A stretch of 64,000 nt of DNA from Porpolomopsis calyptriformis (GCA_951640195.1 OX621164.1:787098-851097); one strand, 5' to 3'. Shown: positions 1 through 12,300, counted from the stretch's first letter. Notes: generated by a model from the letters alone, not told the origin. A program made the numbers and translations.

Positions 1-697
1 GGACTAGACATATACCACTAAAGAAATACCTACACAAAATTGGGAAATCACTATCACCAAACTGCCACTACTGTGAAGGAACAAAGGAAACAGTATTCCA
101 CTACCTATTCAACTATCAAAGATATGCTAACCAAAGACATGAGCTGAGATGAAAATTAGGTCAAAAAGCTAACTTGATATCACACCTGCTAGCAAGCGCA
201 AATGCCACAAGATACCTACTAAAATACATCAATGACACTAAAAGACTAAAAGAAACATTCAACAACCTCTCAAGAACCCTCAGACCAAAAAACGTAACAA
301 TGAAACAAAGAAAATAACCAGAGGAGAAAGGAAAGGAAAGGACAGGGCACTATGCTAGACTATAGCTACACACCCCCCCATCCCCATCACCAACAACACC
401 AGCTCCACCACCCTACCCTCACCACCAACATCCAGGTAAACCTATGATCATCCTGGCAATCAAACAGCACCCATCTAGATGCATATCCAAAAAAACTACT
501 AAAGGATAGCAGTTGACAGTCATGATACACTGAAAACAGGGCAGTAACCAATCTGACTCTGGGCCTATAGGGGAGAGGATCTCCCATGGGTACTGAGGTG
601 GTCGAATCAACAGTACAGTAGCATTTGTGTAGTATCTAACATGAGGCCAAGCCTCGAGGACAATAAACTGGATTCAAAAAAAAAAAAAAAAAAAAAT
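1..697 (+). mobile_element. LINE 3' end (truncated by window edge)
   Basis: This is the 3' end of a non-LTR retrotransposon of the same family as the long minus-strand LINE at 13693-20819. The first 300 bases translate to the same zinc-knuckle-like tail (HIPLKKYLHKIG, then a Cys-x2-Cys and FHYLFN) that ends ORF2 of that copy. The 3' untranslated part matches too, including the stretch around GAGGCCAAGCCTCGAGGAC. It ends with AATAAA at 662-667 and 21 A residues at 676-696. The 5' side lies outside the window, so no target duplication can be tested. It sits directly against an old Ty3 3' region. Confidence 0.9.
662..696 (+). promoter_or_regulatory. Polyadenylation signal and poly(A) tail of the LINE copy
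   Basis: AATAAA at 662-667 is followed after 8 bases by 21 uninterrupted A residues at 676-696. This is the 3' terminus expected of a reverse-transcribed polyadenylated LINE RNA. The other LINE copy shows the same signal in reverse at 13711-13716 before an A-rich end. Confidence 0.9.
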
Positions 698-739
698 CTT
701 TCACCTACCTCCAATAACAACCCTCACTATCTCATTAAG

Positions 740-1427
740 ATGCCCACCACTTGATCCCCCTCTCCTCAAGTTGCCATCCAACATGCTGGATGAATCCCTT
801 CATCCCACATCCACTCCCCTACCCCTGGTCCTTCTACTACTGTCTCCACCACTTGACAACTATGTTGACAAGCTCGCACTCTCATGGAAGACTTCTTCAA
901 AGATGCTCAAACTCCTCCTCCTGAAGATCCCGCTATTACCATCTCTCATCTCACCATTCATAGTAACAGCATGAGTCAATGGAACTGAGAACTCTAAGAA
1001 GAATGTGACACCTTGCAAGCTGAAAACAAGAGGTTGCAAGAAAGTATCATGTTTTGGAAGAATAGATGGGACTACTCCAAGCTCAAGTGTTGGGAGCTTG
1101 AGAAACAAAAGAAGCAAACATGGGTTAATTGCAAGAATGCCACCACCTGCACCCTTGTCACTTGAATACTAGTAGACTGTTAGGCTATCAAAGGCCTGAC
1201 TCATCAGGATCTCACAACAAGAGAGACCTTAATCAAACACCCCATCAATCTTGACTTAGAGTACCTGGACAAGACTGACACAGTCAGAGCCCCTTCCCCC
1301 ATTGAGCTGACTTCAGGAGGCGAACCTATTGCTTCCCCCTCAGTGGTCATTGAAGGGGCCCTAACTACTGAGGAAATCCTGACTCAGGCCTCTGAGACTG
1401 AAATGACTGATGCTACCCAAGTCTGAA
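740..1427 (+). pseudogene. Relic of the third ORF (ORF3) of an E3-type Ty3 element
   Basis: Starting at ATG 740 this region aligns codon by codon with the ORF3 that lies after pol in E3 (36803-37540, minus strand). Both have an S/P-rich start (SPSPQVAI), a proline-rich segment (PTPGPST), a helical QARxxxEDFFK block, a possible coiled coil around the FWKN motif, and the same end (EMTDA/TQV-stop). The function is unknown. Here the frame is cut by TGA codons exactly where E3 has CGA (residues 5 and 18), and other CGN codons have become CAN. In the first 90 or so bases none of the eleven CpG of E3 remains. The stop and the start of the following LTR are both conserved, so this is the 3' end of an old integrated element whose 5' part is missing. 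Confidence 0.8.
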
Positions 1428-1460
1428 ATTCAGGTCAAATTTCTATTAAAGCGAGGTGTA

Positions 1461-2146
1461 TGTCATGGTCTCAAATTTTCTTTCTTTCATTCTATGTTCA
1501 TATTAAGGCTGGAAGCTACTGCCTTAAGAACCACACCTGGTATCAAGCTTCACTGTCAATACTAATAATATGGTGATATAAATACAGGGAGTGACTAACC
1601 TAGTGTCAAGCTTCACTGTCAATACTAAGGAACAGTGAGCTTGACACCAGAGACTTTGGACGCATTTTTGACCAAATAAGAACAAACAAATCAGCCACAA
1701 CTTCGGACTGGTACAAACTAGTACTGCTCTATGCAGAGGAGATCATCACATCCTAACAGTTCATTATTGTATTAAGTCTGAGATAGCTTATTGTATGTAG
1801 GATTCCCCAGAGATTCCCCACCATCACATCATGGGATTCCCCATAGACTTATCTTTTCCATATATCCTTAGTAGGCTATCTTTCATTTCTGACTTCTATG
1901 TTTTATCTCTTCACATACTCTGAGTTTCTTATCATGTTTATCTCTTACTCATTGCATGTACACCACGTGTAACACTGACTCATCTGCAGTAGCATAGTCA
2001 GTATATAAAGTATGTAGTTAGTCATACTTAGACCTTAAGTCTGATTCCTTGTTAGCCACCTAGGAAACATGACCAGAGACTTTGTATTATCATCTTGGAC
2101 AGAGCACTTGAAGTAAAACTGTCTCAACAGTGACAAGTTTATAACA
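1461..2146 (+). repeat. 3' LTR of an old E3-family Ty3 element, with an internal insert
   Basis: The edges TGTCATGG at 1461 and GTTTATAACA ending at 2146 match the two 389-bp LTRs of E3 (36380-36768 and 42815-43203). The TATA stretch near 2000 (AGTATATAAAG) and the downstream AAGTCTGATTCC of the family are present. The copy is 686 bp long because about 300 bp are inserted near its start. It follows the ORF3 relic as in E3 and lies against a Copia RNase H remnant, so the element had inserted into a Copia copy. Confidence 0.8.
1516..1835. other. Insert of about 300 bp within the LTR, with internal repeats
   Basis: This stretch is absent from the E3 LTRs; the borders are approximate. It contains two direct copies of TCAAGCTTCACTGTCAATAC (from about 1545 and 1608) and an inverted partner AACAGTGAGCTTGACACC near 1625, able to form a hairpin with the second copy. 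No coding potential or terminal inverted repeats were recognised. It may be a small non-autonomous element or a local rearrangement. Confidence 0.4.
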
Positions 2147-2299
2147 CTGATACCATTTTACCACTGGATCATTGAAAATGGAACCCTCCAACTTGTCTAC
2201 TGTCCCACTGACAATATAATTGTGGACACCCTTACAAAAGTGCTACTATCTCTGAAAGTCAAGCATTTTGCTTGGGAACTTGGACTTAGCAAGGCTTGA
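2147..2299 (+). pseudogene. Copia (Ty1-type) polyprotein C-terminus, RNase H tail
   Basis: The translation gives HWIIENGTLQLVYCPT, then DIxVDTLTK-type residues and WELGLSKA before TGA at 2297-2299. This is the very end of a Ty1/copia polyprotein (the RNase H segment with the consensus I.ENG...L.Y.PT...ADxLTK). It is followed at once by a purine run and an LTR start, as in Copia elements. Everything upstream was displaced by the E3-family insertion. E3-type Ty3 elements do not end this way, so this is a separate family. Confidence 0.75.
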
Positions 2300-2306
2300 G
2301 GGGGAG

Positions 2307-2576
2307 TGTTAGAATAATAAGCTTGTATGGCTATAGGATGTAACCAGGAGTAGACTCATCTTAGAGCCTACTCAGAGTATATACATATGTAGTGTGATAC
2401 CTTATTCCAACTTACTTAGGATAACAGGCCAGATTAGTGCCAGCACACAGGCATATGGCTGTGCTATATGTATAAAACCTAAGGGTGATTCTAATATTAC
2501 CCTCTGTGCTATTTTACCCCTGTCTTTTATGAGACCAATACCAGCCCTCTCAAAAGTTACCAATGTTAGATAAACA
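2307..2576 (+). repeat. Copia 3' LTR
   Basis: The polypurine tract GGGGGAG at 2300-2306 abuts TGTTAGAATAATAAGC. The LTR contains a TATA-like CTATATGTATAAAAC and probably ends at TAGATAAACA near 2576. The right border is approximate because no second copy is available. It is strongly AT-biased. Confidence 0.65.
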
Positions 2577-5327
2577 AGGTTTATCCAGGTAAAATGAGGT
2601 TTTGCCCATGTATTTCAATTGGAGATTGTATCTAACAGATGGAGCCTATTGCCAGATAAGGCTCTAAGGCCACTTCCATAGCAATGCCTACTACTAGTGC
2701 TACCCTGTTTATGACTTATTACTATTATTTGGTAGGTATATAAATGAAAACAATGTTGAACAGTATCAATGTGGTGAGATTTCATCACAAATTGTGAACA
2801 CTCAGAGTAACTATGTACTGATACTAAAAAGAAATATGAAACTTTTATCAACTGGTTTAAAACAAAGATGCAATAATAGAGATAAGGTATACTCTCTCTT
2901 TCTAAGAGAGAAAGATGTAGGAAAGAATGCAAGGACCGAGGTATAGCAATCTTGAAAAAGAAAAAGAAAAAATTTGTTAGAGGTTAAACAAGGTATAAGT
3001 GAGGATTTACATTTGACCATTATAAAATTGTCATCTTCTTTGGTATTGATATTGAGATGAACTTTCTTAGATGGACCAGGCTCTTCATGCATTTTGTATT
3101 TACCAGCTACTGAGGAAGAAATTGTTTGATACAGAGGTGTAAAGAACAGGCTTCTACTGATATCTGCAATCAGCAAGACCTGCTTTTTCTTGATAATGAG
3201 TTGGTACATTTGCAATCTATTACATTCTTCTTCTCTCTTTAACTATTTTGAAGGGAGAGAGGGTTTTATCTTGTCTAGAGTACAGATGCTCCAACTATTA
3301 GTCAAAACAATTAGGATATAAGTATTATAACATAGAATAAAGGGATAGATATACAGTTTCATATTAACGTCAACTGCAACTTTACTACTATGCATAAGCT
3401 TATTGGTGTAGTCTTTCAGATGTATTAAGGCACTGTTACCATCTTATATATTGGGTACAGCAAATTTAATTTCCTTTCATTCCTGCATAGGTAGCAATGT
3501 AGTGTAACAACCTTCAGGATCACTAAGATCAAAAAGAGTCTAGTCATTTATTCCTATTAGGGCGAAGAAAGAAAGAGAAGAAATGTCAGTGACAACAATT
3601 GTAAGAATAGTTTTTTTATGGATTCATTTACAGATGATGTTTCAGCACAAACAGGTCTTGCCTTTCCTAGCAAAGTGTGTAAGTTGAGATAAATATCATT
3701 AAATCATAACAATGCTTATAAGGACTAGGCAGAGTTATTAACTCTATGGTTAGTATAAACTTGATTCTCTTTGCAAAGAATGAAAAACTTACTGCCAATG
3801 TCTTCTCAGCTCATTTTCAGGATGGGTGTATTGCAGAGGTCAGGCATATTAGTGAATATCAGCTGAGTTTGAATGATGATAGTATAGTAGTCATCTATTT
3901 CCCCAAGCCCATAGTAGGTTCTCCAGAAAGGAGCAACAGCAGGAAGCTGCTCAGATAGTAAGGCTATCAATTATACATTAGGTAGTACAAAGTGTTTATT
4001 CATTCAAGCTTACAGCCATTTATTTAGACTTCAACCTTATCCTACAATACTAACAAGGTTTCATATATTGTCTATGAGGCCTTAACAGCTTCCATGGGGG
4101 AGTCAATGTCATTCAAGAAATGTAGTTCAAATTGGGCACAGGCTTTTTTAAGATCCCTGATGTCAAACTATATTGGTGAATGTAAGTAAAGGCAGCAATT
4201 ATTGAATGAGGATGTTACTGATTGAGATAAGTTGAAGTATAAGTCTGAATGATTGTATTTCCCACAGAGGTCAAGTTCAGCTGGGAATATGAGAATGAGA
4301 GGAGAATTGTTAGTGTGGATAAAGTAATTAGCATTGTTAGGCATGGAGGTTAATTAGCAAGGCTGATTATGTATAGGTATGTGATTGAAGAAATTAGGAT
4401 GCAAAGGACAGTTGGGATGGTTGGAAATTGCAATGAGTGATTAGGTGAGATTGTCAATATCACTCTCATTGTCAAGGGTATCATTGGATATCTGAGACAA
4501 AGGGGAACTTATCATGTATAGGTAATTAAACCTCAATAGTAGTGTCTTTATAGTATATAGTGGTCTCTAAAAAAATTTTTTTTTTGATGAAGAAAATGAT
4601 TTATTGTAGAGCATTCTTCTGATTTCTATACTACTTAGTGCATTCTGTGGAGTTAGCAATCAACTAATAATTGTAATTCACAAACAAAATCAGAACAGAA
4701 TAAAAATAAAATGATGCAAGCAGTGGACTTCATAGAACAAGTTTGTTATTGATTAAAAGGTTAGCTGAGGGTAAGGGTCTAAATCTGTATTGGATGTATA
4801 ACAATGAATGAGTGATTTATATACTATTAGCAAATATACTCATAAAACATTGTATTTTCCTTTGGGAAAATATTGTACAGGTATAATGCAATTGGAAATG
4901 TAGATACCATCTGTGCAACATGTAATCATAGGAGCTGACATGATTGCATATCCATTTTTCTGCAGCAAACAAATATGAAAACAGTTATACAATTAGCATA
5001 AGGTTCATGGGAAATGAGTGGAGACTTAGGACATGAGTAGACCTCCACTAGTTAGTTTTCAGACTTACTATTGTAATAAGAATGGAGGTTAATGCTGCAG
5101 GTAGTCATATTATCAAATTTGGGATAGTTAAATCAATGGCCAGTAACTAGTTTGGAAATTATTAAAGCAAAGGGGTACAAGACACAAATACTGTTTCATT
5201 TGTTTATTGTAAATACATAACAATGTGAAAGAGATAGGAAACATTCATACCTTAGTATTCTATATGATATTTAAGGAAGTAAGAATATTACTTCTTGATT
5301 TGGATACAGATCTGCTAGATGGGTGGT
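2577..5327. other. AT-rich decayed DNA without a recognisable gene
   Basis: I see no domain, intron-exon structure or repeat with a partner here. Short open frames on both strands (for example 2811-3215 minus and 3746-3958 plus) have AT-driven composition and no recognised motif. CpG dinucleotides are very rare. The best reading is old transposon DNA decayed beyond recognition. Confidence 0.5.
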
Positions 5328-5530
5328 TGTTAAGAATTGCACTGGGAACATGCGCATCTTGATGACAGTCAAGACCACTTGACTAAAACATCATAGAACT
5401 GGACTTACCCAGTTCGGTTGTTCCCAGTATATATACCAAATTACACGTGACTGGCTAGAATCTGCTCGACGTTCATGAGAGACGGCCTCAGTGCGCTCGA
5501 TCTCATGTCTTGAATTTCAGATTCGTGACA
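5328..5530 (+). repeat. Solo LTR, TSD GTGGT
   Basis: The sequence runs from TGTTAAGAATTG to ATTCGTGACA (203 bp) and is flanked on both sides by GTGGT (5323-5327 and 5531-5535). A TATA box (CAGTATATATACC) lies in the middle. It contains more than ten CpG while its surroundings have almost none, so it arrived late. I found no second copy of this family in the window. Confidence 0.85.
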
Positions 5531-5699
5531 GTGGTGCATATTAAGTACACCACATACTATTAAAGTAATGATTTATTGACACATAGATGGAACCTAATTC
5601 ATATGGAAATCACATACAATTCTTTGCAACATAGCAGTGATATGAATAGTTGTGATATCATCCATAAAGATTAATTTCTAGTTAAATTTTTGCATCTGT

Positions 5700-6556
5700 A
5701 TAGCAGTAATTAATTCACAAGACATTAGAAATGGCATTCATCAATTAAACCTTTTATCTCTTCTTTGGTCTGAAGTTGAATACTTTAGAATTGTTGAGAC
5801 TAGTATAAAGGGTGTGTATAAGGTGTACTTACACCCTCAGATACAGATAATTGTTGAATGGAAGATAGTTGCATTAGTGATGATCTGTGGTGGATTGTGT
5901 CTAACTGTAACTTGTTCAGTTGTTCAATAGCTTTATCTATTAGCAAGTTGGAATAACCTTGAGAAAGCATTTGATTAATGTTGATTGAATAACCAACCTT
6001 TGACAATAACAAACTAGCAGATCTCTTCTCCTCTCCTAATCCCATTTGCACAATAGTCTGTAGTTAAAGAATTTCCAATCATTTCATTTCACATCATAAG
6101 TCTTCAAATTGATAGTATGAAATTCTTTCTTTGATAAACAGTCTTAAGATTAGCAAACCTTCAAGGGATGTAATATGAGAGATCATAACATACAGTGCCT
6201 CTGTTCCTCTACAGCATCCCAAGTCTACAATAACATTTTGCAAGGTCCTTCCTTAGGCTTTGTGTGCTGTTATAGTAAAGGTGGGCAATATTAGTAACTG
6301 CACATGTTTAATCAAACACTTTTTTTTGAATGGGGATGGACAAATGACATATCAACAGTATCTTCAAGAGCAGTGAAGTGGTGAGGGGGTAGATGGGGTA
6401 GTAGTTCTGAAGAGGTATCAAGAATTTCAACCACACATGAAATAGCATAACAACAACCTTCCTTGTCTTTCTGGTGTCTGGTTTGTTTTAAAATGCCCAA
6501 ACTTCCATTGATGATGCCTCTCTGAACATCAAAGTTTTGTGCAAACATAATGGGCA
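5700..6556 (-). pseudogene. Helitron Rep/helicase, C-terminal segment
   Basis: Read on the minus strand this continues the helicase after the pogo insertion. It begins MPIMFAQNFDVQRGIINGS (the motif of PIF1-like Helitron helicases in which a conserved N-x-RRG-NG block occurs), then FTITAHKA near 6280 followed by LQNVIVDLGCCRGTEA and YVMISHITSLEGLLILR near 6120-6220, the last SF1 helicase motifs. It then fades into a low-complexity tail near 5.8 kb. The frame is broken by several stops and frameshifts. I could not place the Helitron 3' hairpin and CTRR end. No function remains in this copy. Confidence 0.8.
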
Positions 6557-6558
6557 TA

Positions 6559-6581
6559 CAGTCAAGCACCAGTCCTTGACC
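6559..6581. repeat. Left terminal inverted repeat of the pogo element
   Basis: 23 bp beginning CAGTCAAGCACC; it pairs with 9349-9371 on the opposite strand with two mismatches, both C versus T. Confidence 0.9.
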
Positions 6582-7066
6582 TACTATTTTGAACCTTTGA
6601 ATTATCTACTTTCTGCATCAAAATTAAAATTGTGTAAAATAAGGACAACATACTTGAGCATAATAGAAAGCTAGCTACAATGAAATGAATGGAGAAAAAC
6701 TTGCAAACAGAAAATGGGGTGTTAACTTATATGTGATAAATGTGACACTTCCTATTATTCCATGTTATCTTCATTGGAACTCAACTCATCTGTGCCCACC
6801 TCTGCTACTAGTGCCCACTTCAGCTTCAAAGGACAAATGGGCTTCTTTGGGAGGTCTTTTCTTTCAACCTTTTGCTAGATCAACTCAGTACATTTAGCTT
6901 TCCAAGCTGTAATGGCATCTTCATGGGTGGCCTTGATTTCCATCCATCTCTCATTTATGGCTTGTTGCTCAACCTTCCTTGCCAATCACAGCTCTTTCTG
7001 AGTCTCCTTGGCTTTCGCTTTCTCCTCTCATGCTGCTTTTGTGTCAACCACTAAGTTGATAACCTC

Positions 7067-8979
7067 CTAGCATGTCAAATAATGGCCATTTCCATCTGGG
7101 ACCAGTTTTATATGGTCTGTGGCCTTGTTCTCCTTTGAAAACAGAGCCTGACATTGTTTCATCTGATAGATATCTTGTACTACCAGCTGTACATGAGCCC
7201 CCTCTATACTGAGGTCATAGGCTTGCATATGAGTTTTTGCATGGGCAAGGTTTGCTTCAAGTTGCTGTACATGGTCTTCAAGCTGACAACAAGTTTGACA
7301 GGAGAGTTTGGTTGATGATCCAAGTAGTGAGAAATCAGAAGCATCTGTGCATAGTAGTGCTTCGAAGATGGGGGCTGCAATTTTTGCAGCTGAGGTGATA
7401 GGGTCTTTTGAGATTAGGAAACTGCTAGAGGCTGTTGAAGATAATACAGTATGCATCAGGCAGCAGCATTTATTTGGAGTATACAATGAGGGATCAAGCT
7501 CCAGGCCTGGATGATAGCATTTTGGTGTTAATGGAGGGGTATTAGTATAGGATGGGTCTGCTGATATTTGGTAAGTTGTTGGAGAGATAATAGGTGGATT
7601 TGCATGGAATACTGATATAACAGCACAGACTGGGCTTGCTTGTGGGAGGGGAAAGGTTCCTTTTATTGATGTAGCCTCACTCAGCTTCAGTTGCAATAGC
7701 TTGATGACATTTCAATCAAAGGGGTGGATACTAGTTGCTTTAAAGGCTGTCTTGATTACTTGGTGGGTAAAGGTATATAGAAATGTATGACCAAAAACTT
7801 CAGTGAAGTCATCCTTGGTGAGTAGTCGCATAGCATGGCTTTTGAATCTATCCACCTCTTGTTTCTAGACCTCTTTGAATCTTGCAAAGCAGACTACGTC
7901 AAGACCTTGGAGTACATGCATACAATGTAGAGGCTACCCAAGTATACAGATATTGTTTGCTTGGGCCCAATGGAGAAGTTCAGGTGTGTAGTGAGAGTTG
8001 TGGCTATCCATGATCAAAGCTCTGGTAAGTCTACATGCCTTTAGCTTCATTTTCTCTTCAAAGTCTCTTGTGAACTATTGAAAAGCAAGCTTTCTATCAG
8101 TTCATCCATTTTTAGAATGCAAGATTCTATCTCCATGTTAAGTTAATAGGACTGTGCAGTAGCCTGTGGATAACTTACAAAGCATTTGACATATTATTTT
8201 TACCCCACTTCACTATAAAGTTTTTCCCTTTATAGATCAGTGTTGGATGCAAAGCTGTTCCCACACAGATGGTTACAATCACTATAACATTCTCTCAGTC
8301 AGCACCTCCTTCCTTATCTATGCTGAATCTTTACACCCTGTTGGCCAATCACCCAACTCATTCTCTAGTCTCCAGCCACTAATCTAGTCTTATCCATCTT
8401 GTATGTGTTCTCAGGCAATATTAGTTCCCTTCCCCCATTGGAATTGTAAATATACTCCTCCACCAGGTCAAACCAGTTGGCGACAGTTGTTGGATTGAGG
8501 TTTTGAGCTCTCTAGGTATTGAGGGGGTAGCTCCAGTGGGCTTGCAGTTGTTCTTGATGACATGTGATAAACCAATGGACCCAATTTTTTCCAACAGGCT
8601 CAAAGATGCTGATTTAGCTTTGAAGGATTGCATTAGCCTGGGCTGCAATATTATGGTATGTTAAAGGGAAGCCTTGGTCTGCTGATTCCTCCACAAATCC
8701 CACCACAATACTCTCTTCAGCAGGACTGAGTTTTTGTTTTGATGCATTGAATACATCCATCAATTGTTTACCCTGAAGGTGATGTCCAAGGGCCCTTTGA
8801 TCAACCTTGAATTCTTGTGCAATAGCCTGGATACTGATAGTATGGATCCCTCCAGGATTCCTGATAGCATTCTGGTAAGCATCAATAGCTGATTTCATTT
8901 GGATATCTTTCTCCTGGTATCTTTGATACTTTTTAGCTTCTTCTGACAGCACATGAAAGACCATGATGGGGGACTGCAA
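7067..8979 (-). pseudogene. pogo-type DDE transposase
   Basis: The putative start is at 8979. The N-terminal part carries two helix-turn-helix segments of pogo transposases: a psq-like block (AIDAYQNAIRNPGG through FKVDQRALGHHLQGKQ) and a CENP-B-like block (KQKLSPAEESIVVGFVEESA, DQGFPLTYHNIAAQA). The DDE core is split by stops: YKMD near 8395, MDSHNSHYTPEL near 8010, then LHCMHVLQGLDVVCF near 7920, which correspond to the conserved D, D and LQPLDV-type motifs. The C-terminal half (7067-7696) has the coiled-coil stretch QLEDHVQQLEANLAHA, then LVVQDIYQMK-QALFSKENK and LVPDGNGHYLT, typical of fungal pogo proteins. It is inactive. Confidence 0.8.
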
Positions 8980-9348
8980 CTACTGGATAGGGAGTGACTG
9001 ATGCATCTGTCATGCTTTCTATACATCTCCATGTTTATCATGTACTCATGAAATTTTTGGATTCAATTTTTATTCCAGATATTACTTTATGCTCCTGATA
9101 AGCTCCTTGTAAAATTTTAGCCATTGTTGATTAAGAGAATTTAGTACAAATGGCAATACAAAAGTGTTACAACACCCAAAATAGTTAAATAAGGTGTAAT
9201 TATTGCTCATTCTCCTCCACATTAAACTCAACCTAAATGATATTTGGCACAATTGTAGAATATATATAGAGTAGACTACCTGCAAAATTTCGAAGTCAAC
9301 AAGTGTGTTTTGAGGGAGAAATTCTAGGTGGGTCAAAGACTAGTGGTG

Positions 9349-9371
9349 GGTCAAGGACTGGTGCTTAACTA
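9349..9371. repeat. Right terminal inverted repeat of the pogo element
   Basis: Read in reverse it begins TAGTTAAGCACC; it is the partner of 6559-6581. Both mismatches are the type expected from C-to-T decay. Confidence 0.9.
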
Positions 9372-9373
9372 TA

Positions 9374-12300
9374 CCTAATACTAGTGGTATCTTTCCCAAC
9401 CTCTGATTCATTTAACCTGAATGAAGTTTTTCTAAATAAGACATCAGAACATTATCAGTCAAAGGTTTTCCTCCCTGCACATCCAAACTATGGTACCAAT
9501 GTAACTATTGACCTATTTGCCCAGTAAAGGCAAACTAACAAAATGTTCATTTTCAGGACCTAATTGTTATTGTATTTTGTGCAATATTATGACAACCTTG
9601 ACAGACAGCTAGAGAAGTTTACTGAAAATTGAGTTTTGCCCCTTTTTTATTCTGGCTTATGCAATACTTCTTATCTCAATATGAGCAAATAGGTGAGTTT
9701 GACCAATAGGAGGCAATTGTGCAAAATCTCCACAGAATATAATATTCATACCCCCAAATGCAGATGTATTTCCCTTTGCTTCAGTTAATGCTTTGCTGAT
9801 TTGTAAATGGAAGTTGCTGCCAATCATTGAAACTTCATCAATAAACACATAATCTACTCCTTCCCACATAGTAATGAGGTCACAGTGAGTTCTAGCTTTT
9901 GAACATTGACTAGATTGTTGATTTAAACACAAAACAGAATGTAAGGTTATACCAAGTATATTTCTCACAGGAATGCCAGTGTAGGAAGCTAGACAGAAAT
10001 ATGTTTCTTAGCTATGTCAATGAAAATACTTGCTTAACACATAAGATTTTCCAGTGCCTCCAGGTCTACCAAGGTACATTCTCAATAGGTTAGTATTTGT
10101 TCGTATACTATGTTCAGCAATGACTCTGAAAGCATAGGTTTATTCTACATTCAGGGTAAACTCTTCAATTATCTTCATCAAGTCAATATCTTTATCAGCA
10201 TTAGCAGCAGGTACTTCTCATTAAATTGCAGGTAATCAAATGTCTTCTATATAATCAATTTCACTTTGTAATCTAGACCCATCTCTAATAACTATGCATG
10301 TCACATCTTAGATGTTTTCAGCTTGATCAGTAGCAGATCAGATTACAGTTTTATGTTTCCATTCATTGTGCTAAATTTTTCTTCTAATGCAGGTACAGTT
10401 TTGTGTATCTTACTAATCAACCTATTATTTAAGTTCACAGGAAATAGATTACTCTAAGGTGCATTATAAATTCCAATTGATTCAATATAATATAGGTAAT
10501 GAAGCATAGCATCAACTATAGTAATAGATCTCTGAGAATGGCAAGCAGTAATTAACTCAAGATGATTGAGGACTCTGCTTTTATTATCATCTTCTCCTCC
10601 AAAGTCATTATACATGTATCTAGTGCCTCTGATCATTATTTCTAATATTCTAATAGGATTTTGTTGATATTCACTATGACATTGAGTAAAATGATCATCC
10701 CAACTATTGCAACATTCATGTAAGATCTGCATGTTGTCTATAATTGTTTTAAATTGGTCTGGACAGGATTCTAGAAAGATATTCAGGTTTTCTTGCCACG
10801 ATTGACCAGGTAAATATAGATTAATCACATGACACTAAGGTTTGAACAGGATAAGCATCAGTCAACAATATTTATCAATTGCATACTCTCAGTTATGTCT
10901 TGGAATACCTGGGCCTATTAGGACAGGAACAAATCAATCATCAGGTGCATGTATATGAAGAATGTGGGACATATATTCTAAGTGAGTACAAAGAAAATCT
11001 ACTTTTGGGCTTCTTTTCAATCTATTCTGTAGCAGCTTATCAATATCAAGATCTAGCACATCATCCTGTAAGACATTTGCAAACTCATCAAATTCAGCAT
11101 CACAAATAACATCATTATCATCACCCACTGTAGGTTTTCATGGGCATTTGTTGGTGCACTTGGGAAATTTTTCTACTTGTGCAATAAAGTCCTGAACATA
11201 TATATTTTCTAAACTGTTGCCTTGAAATAGATAATCAGCAATTTGATTCACTTTGGGAATTATCTGGCCAGTCAGAGTGACTGCAATAGCAACATCTTCA
11301 TATGTGTCATTATCAATTAAGTCTCCAAGTGTATCATCACTAATCATGTCTTCATCAGTGTTATTGCAAACATTGATATCCTCTGTCTTGTTAGGTAGAA
11401 AGCCAAGAAAGATTCTTAGAGGTCAAAAGCGGGTTGCTTTATTCAATGTCAGATGTGTTATTAGTAGATTTAGATAGCATATAGCATTCAGGACTAGGAT
11501 CTTCATTGTTAACATGTCTCTCAAAACTCATCCAATAAAGATTGTAGTACTTATAACTAGTATAATGATCCCCAAAATTCATAAGATATAAACAAACTTG
11601 TTGAGTGAATAATTCCTAATAGCATATGCACATTTCTGTAGCAATTTCTTGGCATAGACAGTATCGTCATCAACATCTGGATCAAACTCTCTAAGCTTCC
11701 AGGCAGCTAGTTCAAGAGCTGCAAAGGCAATATGAGACTTCAATTGAGTTTTTATAATATAGTTGGTTATGTAGAATAGGATAGCTTTAGCAGATGCACT
11801 AGAGCTAATGAACTTAATATCTATATTACATTTTATAGTTTCCAACATAGTAGAATTAAAATTATTTACCATTCCATCTAGACATTGTAAGTATAATTCA
11901 CCTGTATTTATATCAAATGAACTTTTAGCCTGTGTATTGTTAGCATTAAGATCAAGTGACATGCCTTTGGCTTGGGCAGACCCTTCCAGTATTTGTAATA
12001 AGTATTTGAGTGAACATGTAATTGGCATTGCTTTACAAGATAGTGTATGTCTTTTTGGTATACATAATGAAGATTTTGGTCAAAGAGTTCATAGGAAATG
12101 CCTCATACCTAACAAGGATAATGAGACAATGATGGAATGACAAGACTTGGATCAGGATCTGGAGGGATACAGTTAGATATCAAGTTATCTAAAAAGATGA
12201 GAAGTTGATTACAAAACTCTGTATTATTATCTCTCAAAATTTGATTCTTGATCTCATTTGGATTAAGACCACCCTTAACCTAGATAAGCATATGGCAATG

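Larger units (their letters stand above)
6559..9371 (-). mobile_element. pogo/Fot1-type DNA transposon, TA target site
   Basis: The left end CAGTCAAGCACCAGTCCTTG (from 6559) and the right end, read in reverse from 9371 as TAGTTAAGCACCAGTCCTTG, form a 23-bp terminal inverted repeat with two C/T mismatches. TA lies just outside both ends (6557-6558 and 9372-9373). The element is 2813 bp and encodes a decayed pogo-type transposase on the minus strand. It is inserted in the Helitron helicase frame: the upstream part ends at the codons for IPLVLG and the downstream part resumes at MPIMF. A second, shorter repeat of the terminal motif (GGTGGGTCAAAGACTAG) lies just inside the right end. Confidence 0.9.

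Noticed and set aside
2577..5327. Protein-coding gene in the AT-rich gap
   Set aside because: The open frames are short, of biased composition, and have no domain or intron pattern.
9082..9336. Separate gene between pogo transposase and Helitron helicase
   Set aside because: The frame starts inside the pogo right end and no family was recognised; it is most likely non-coding pogo sequence.
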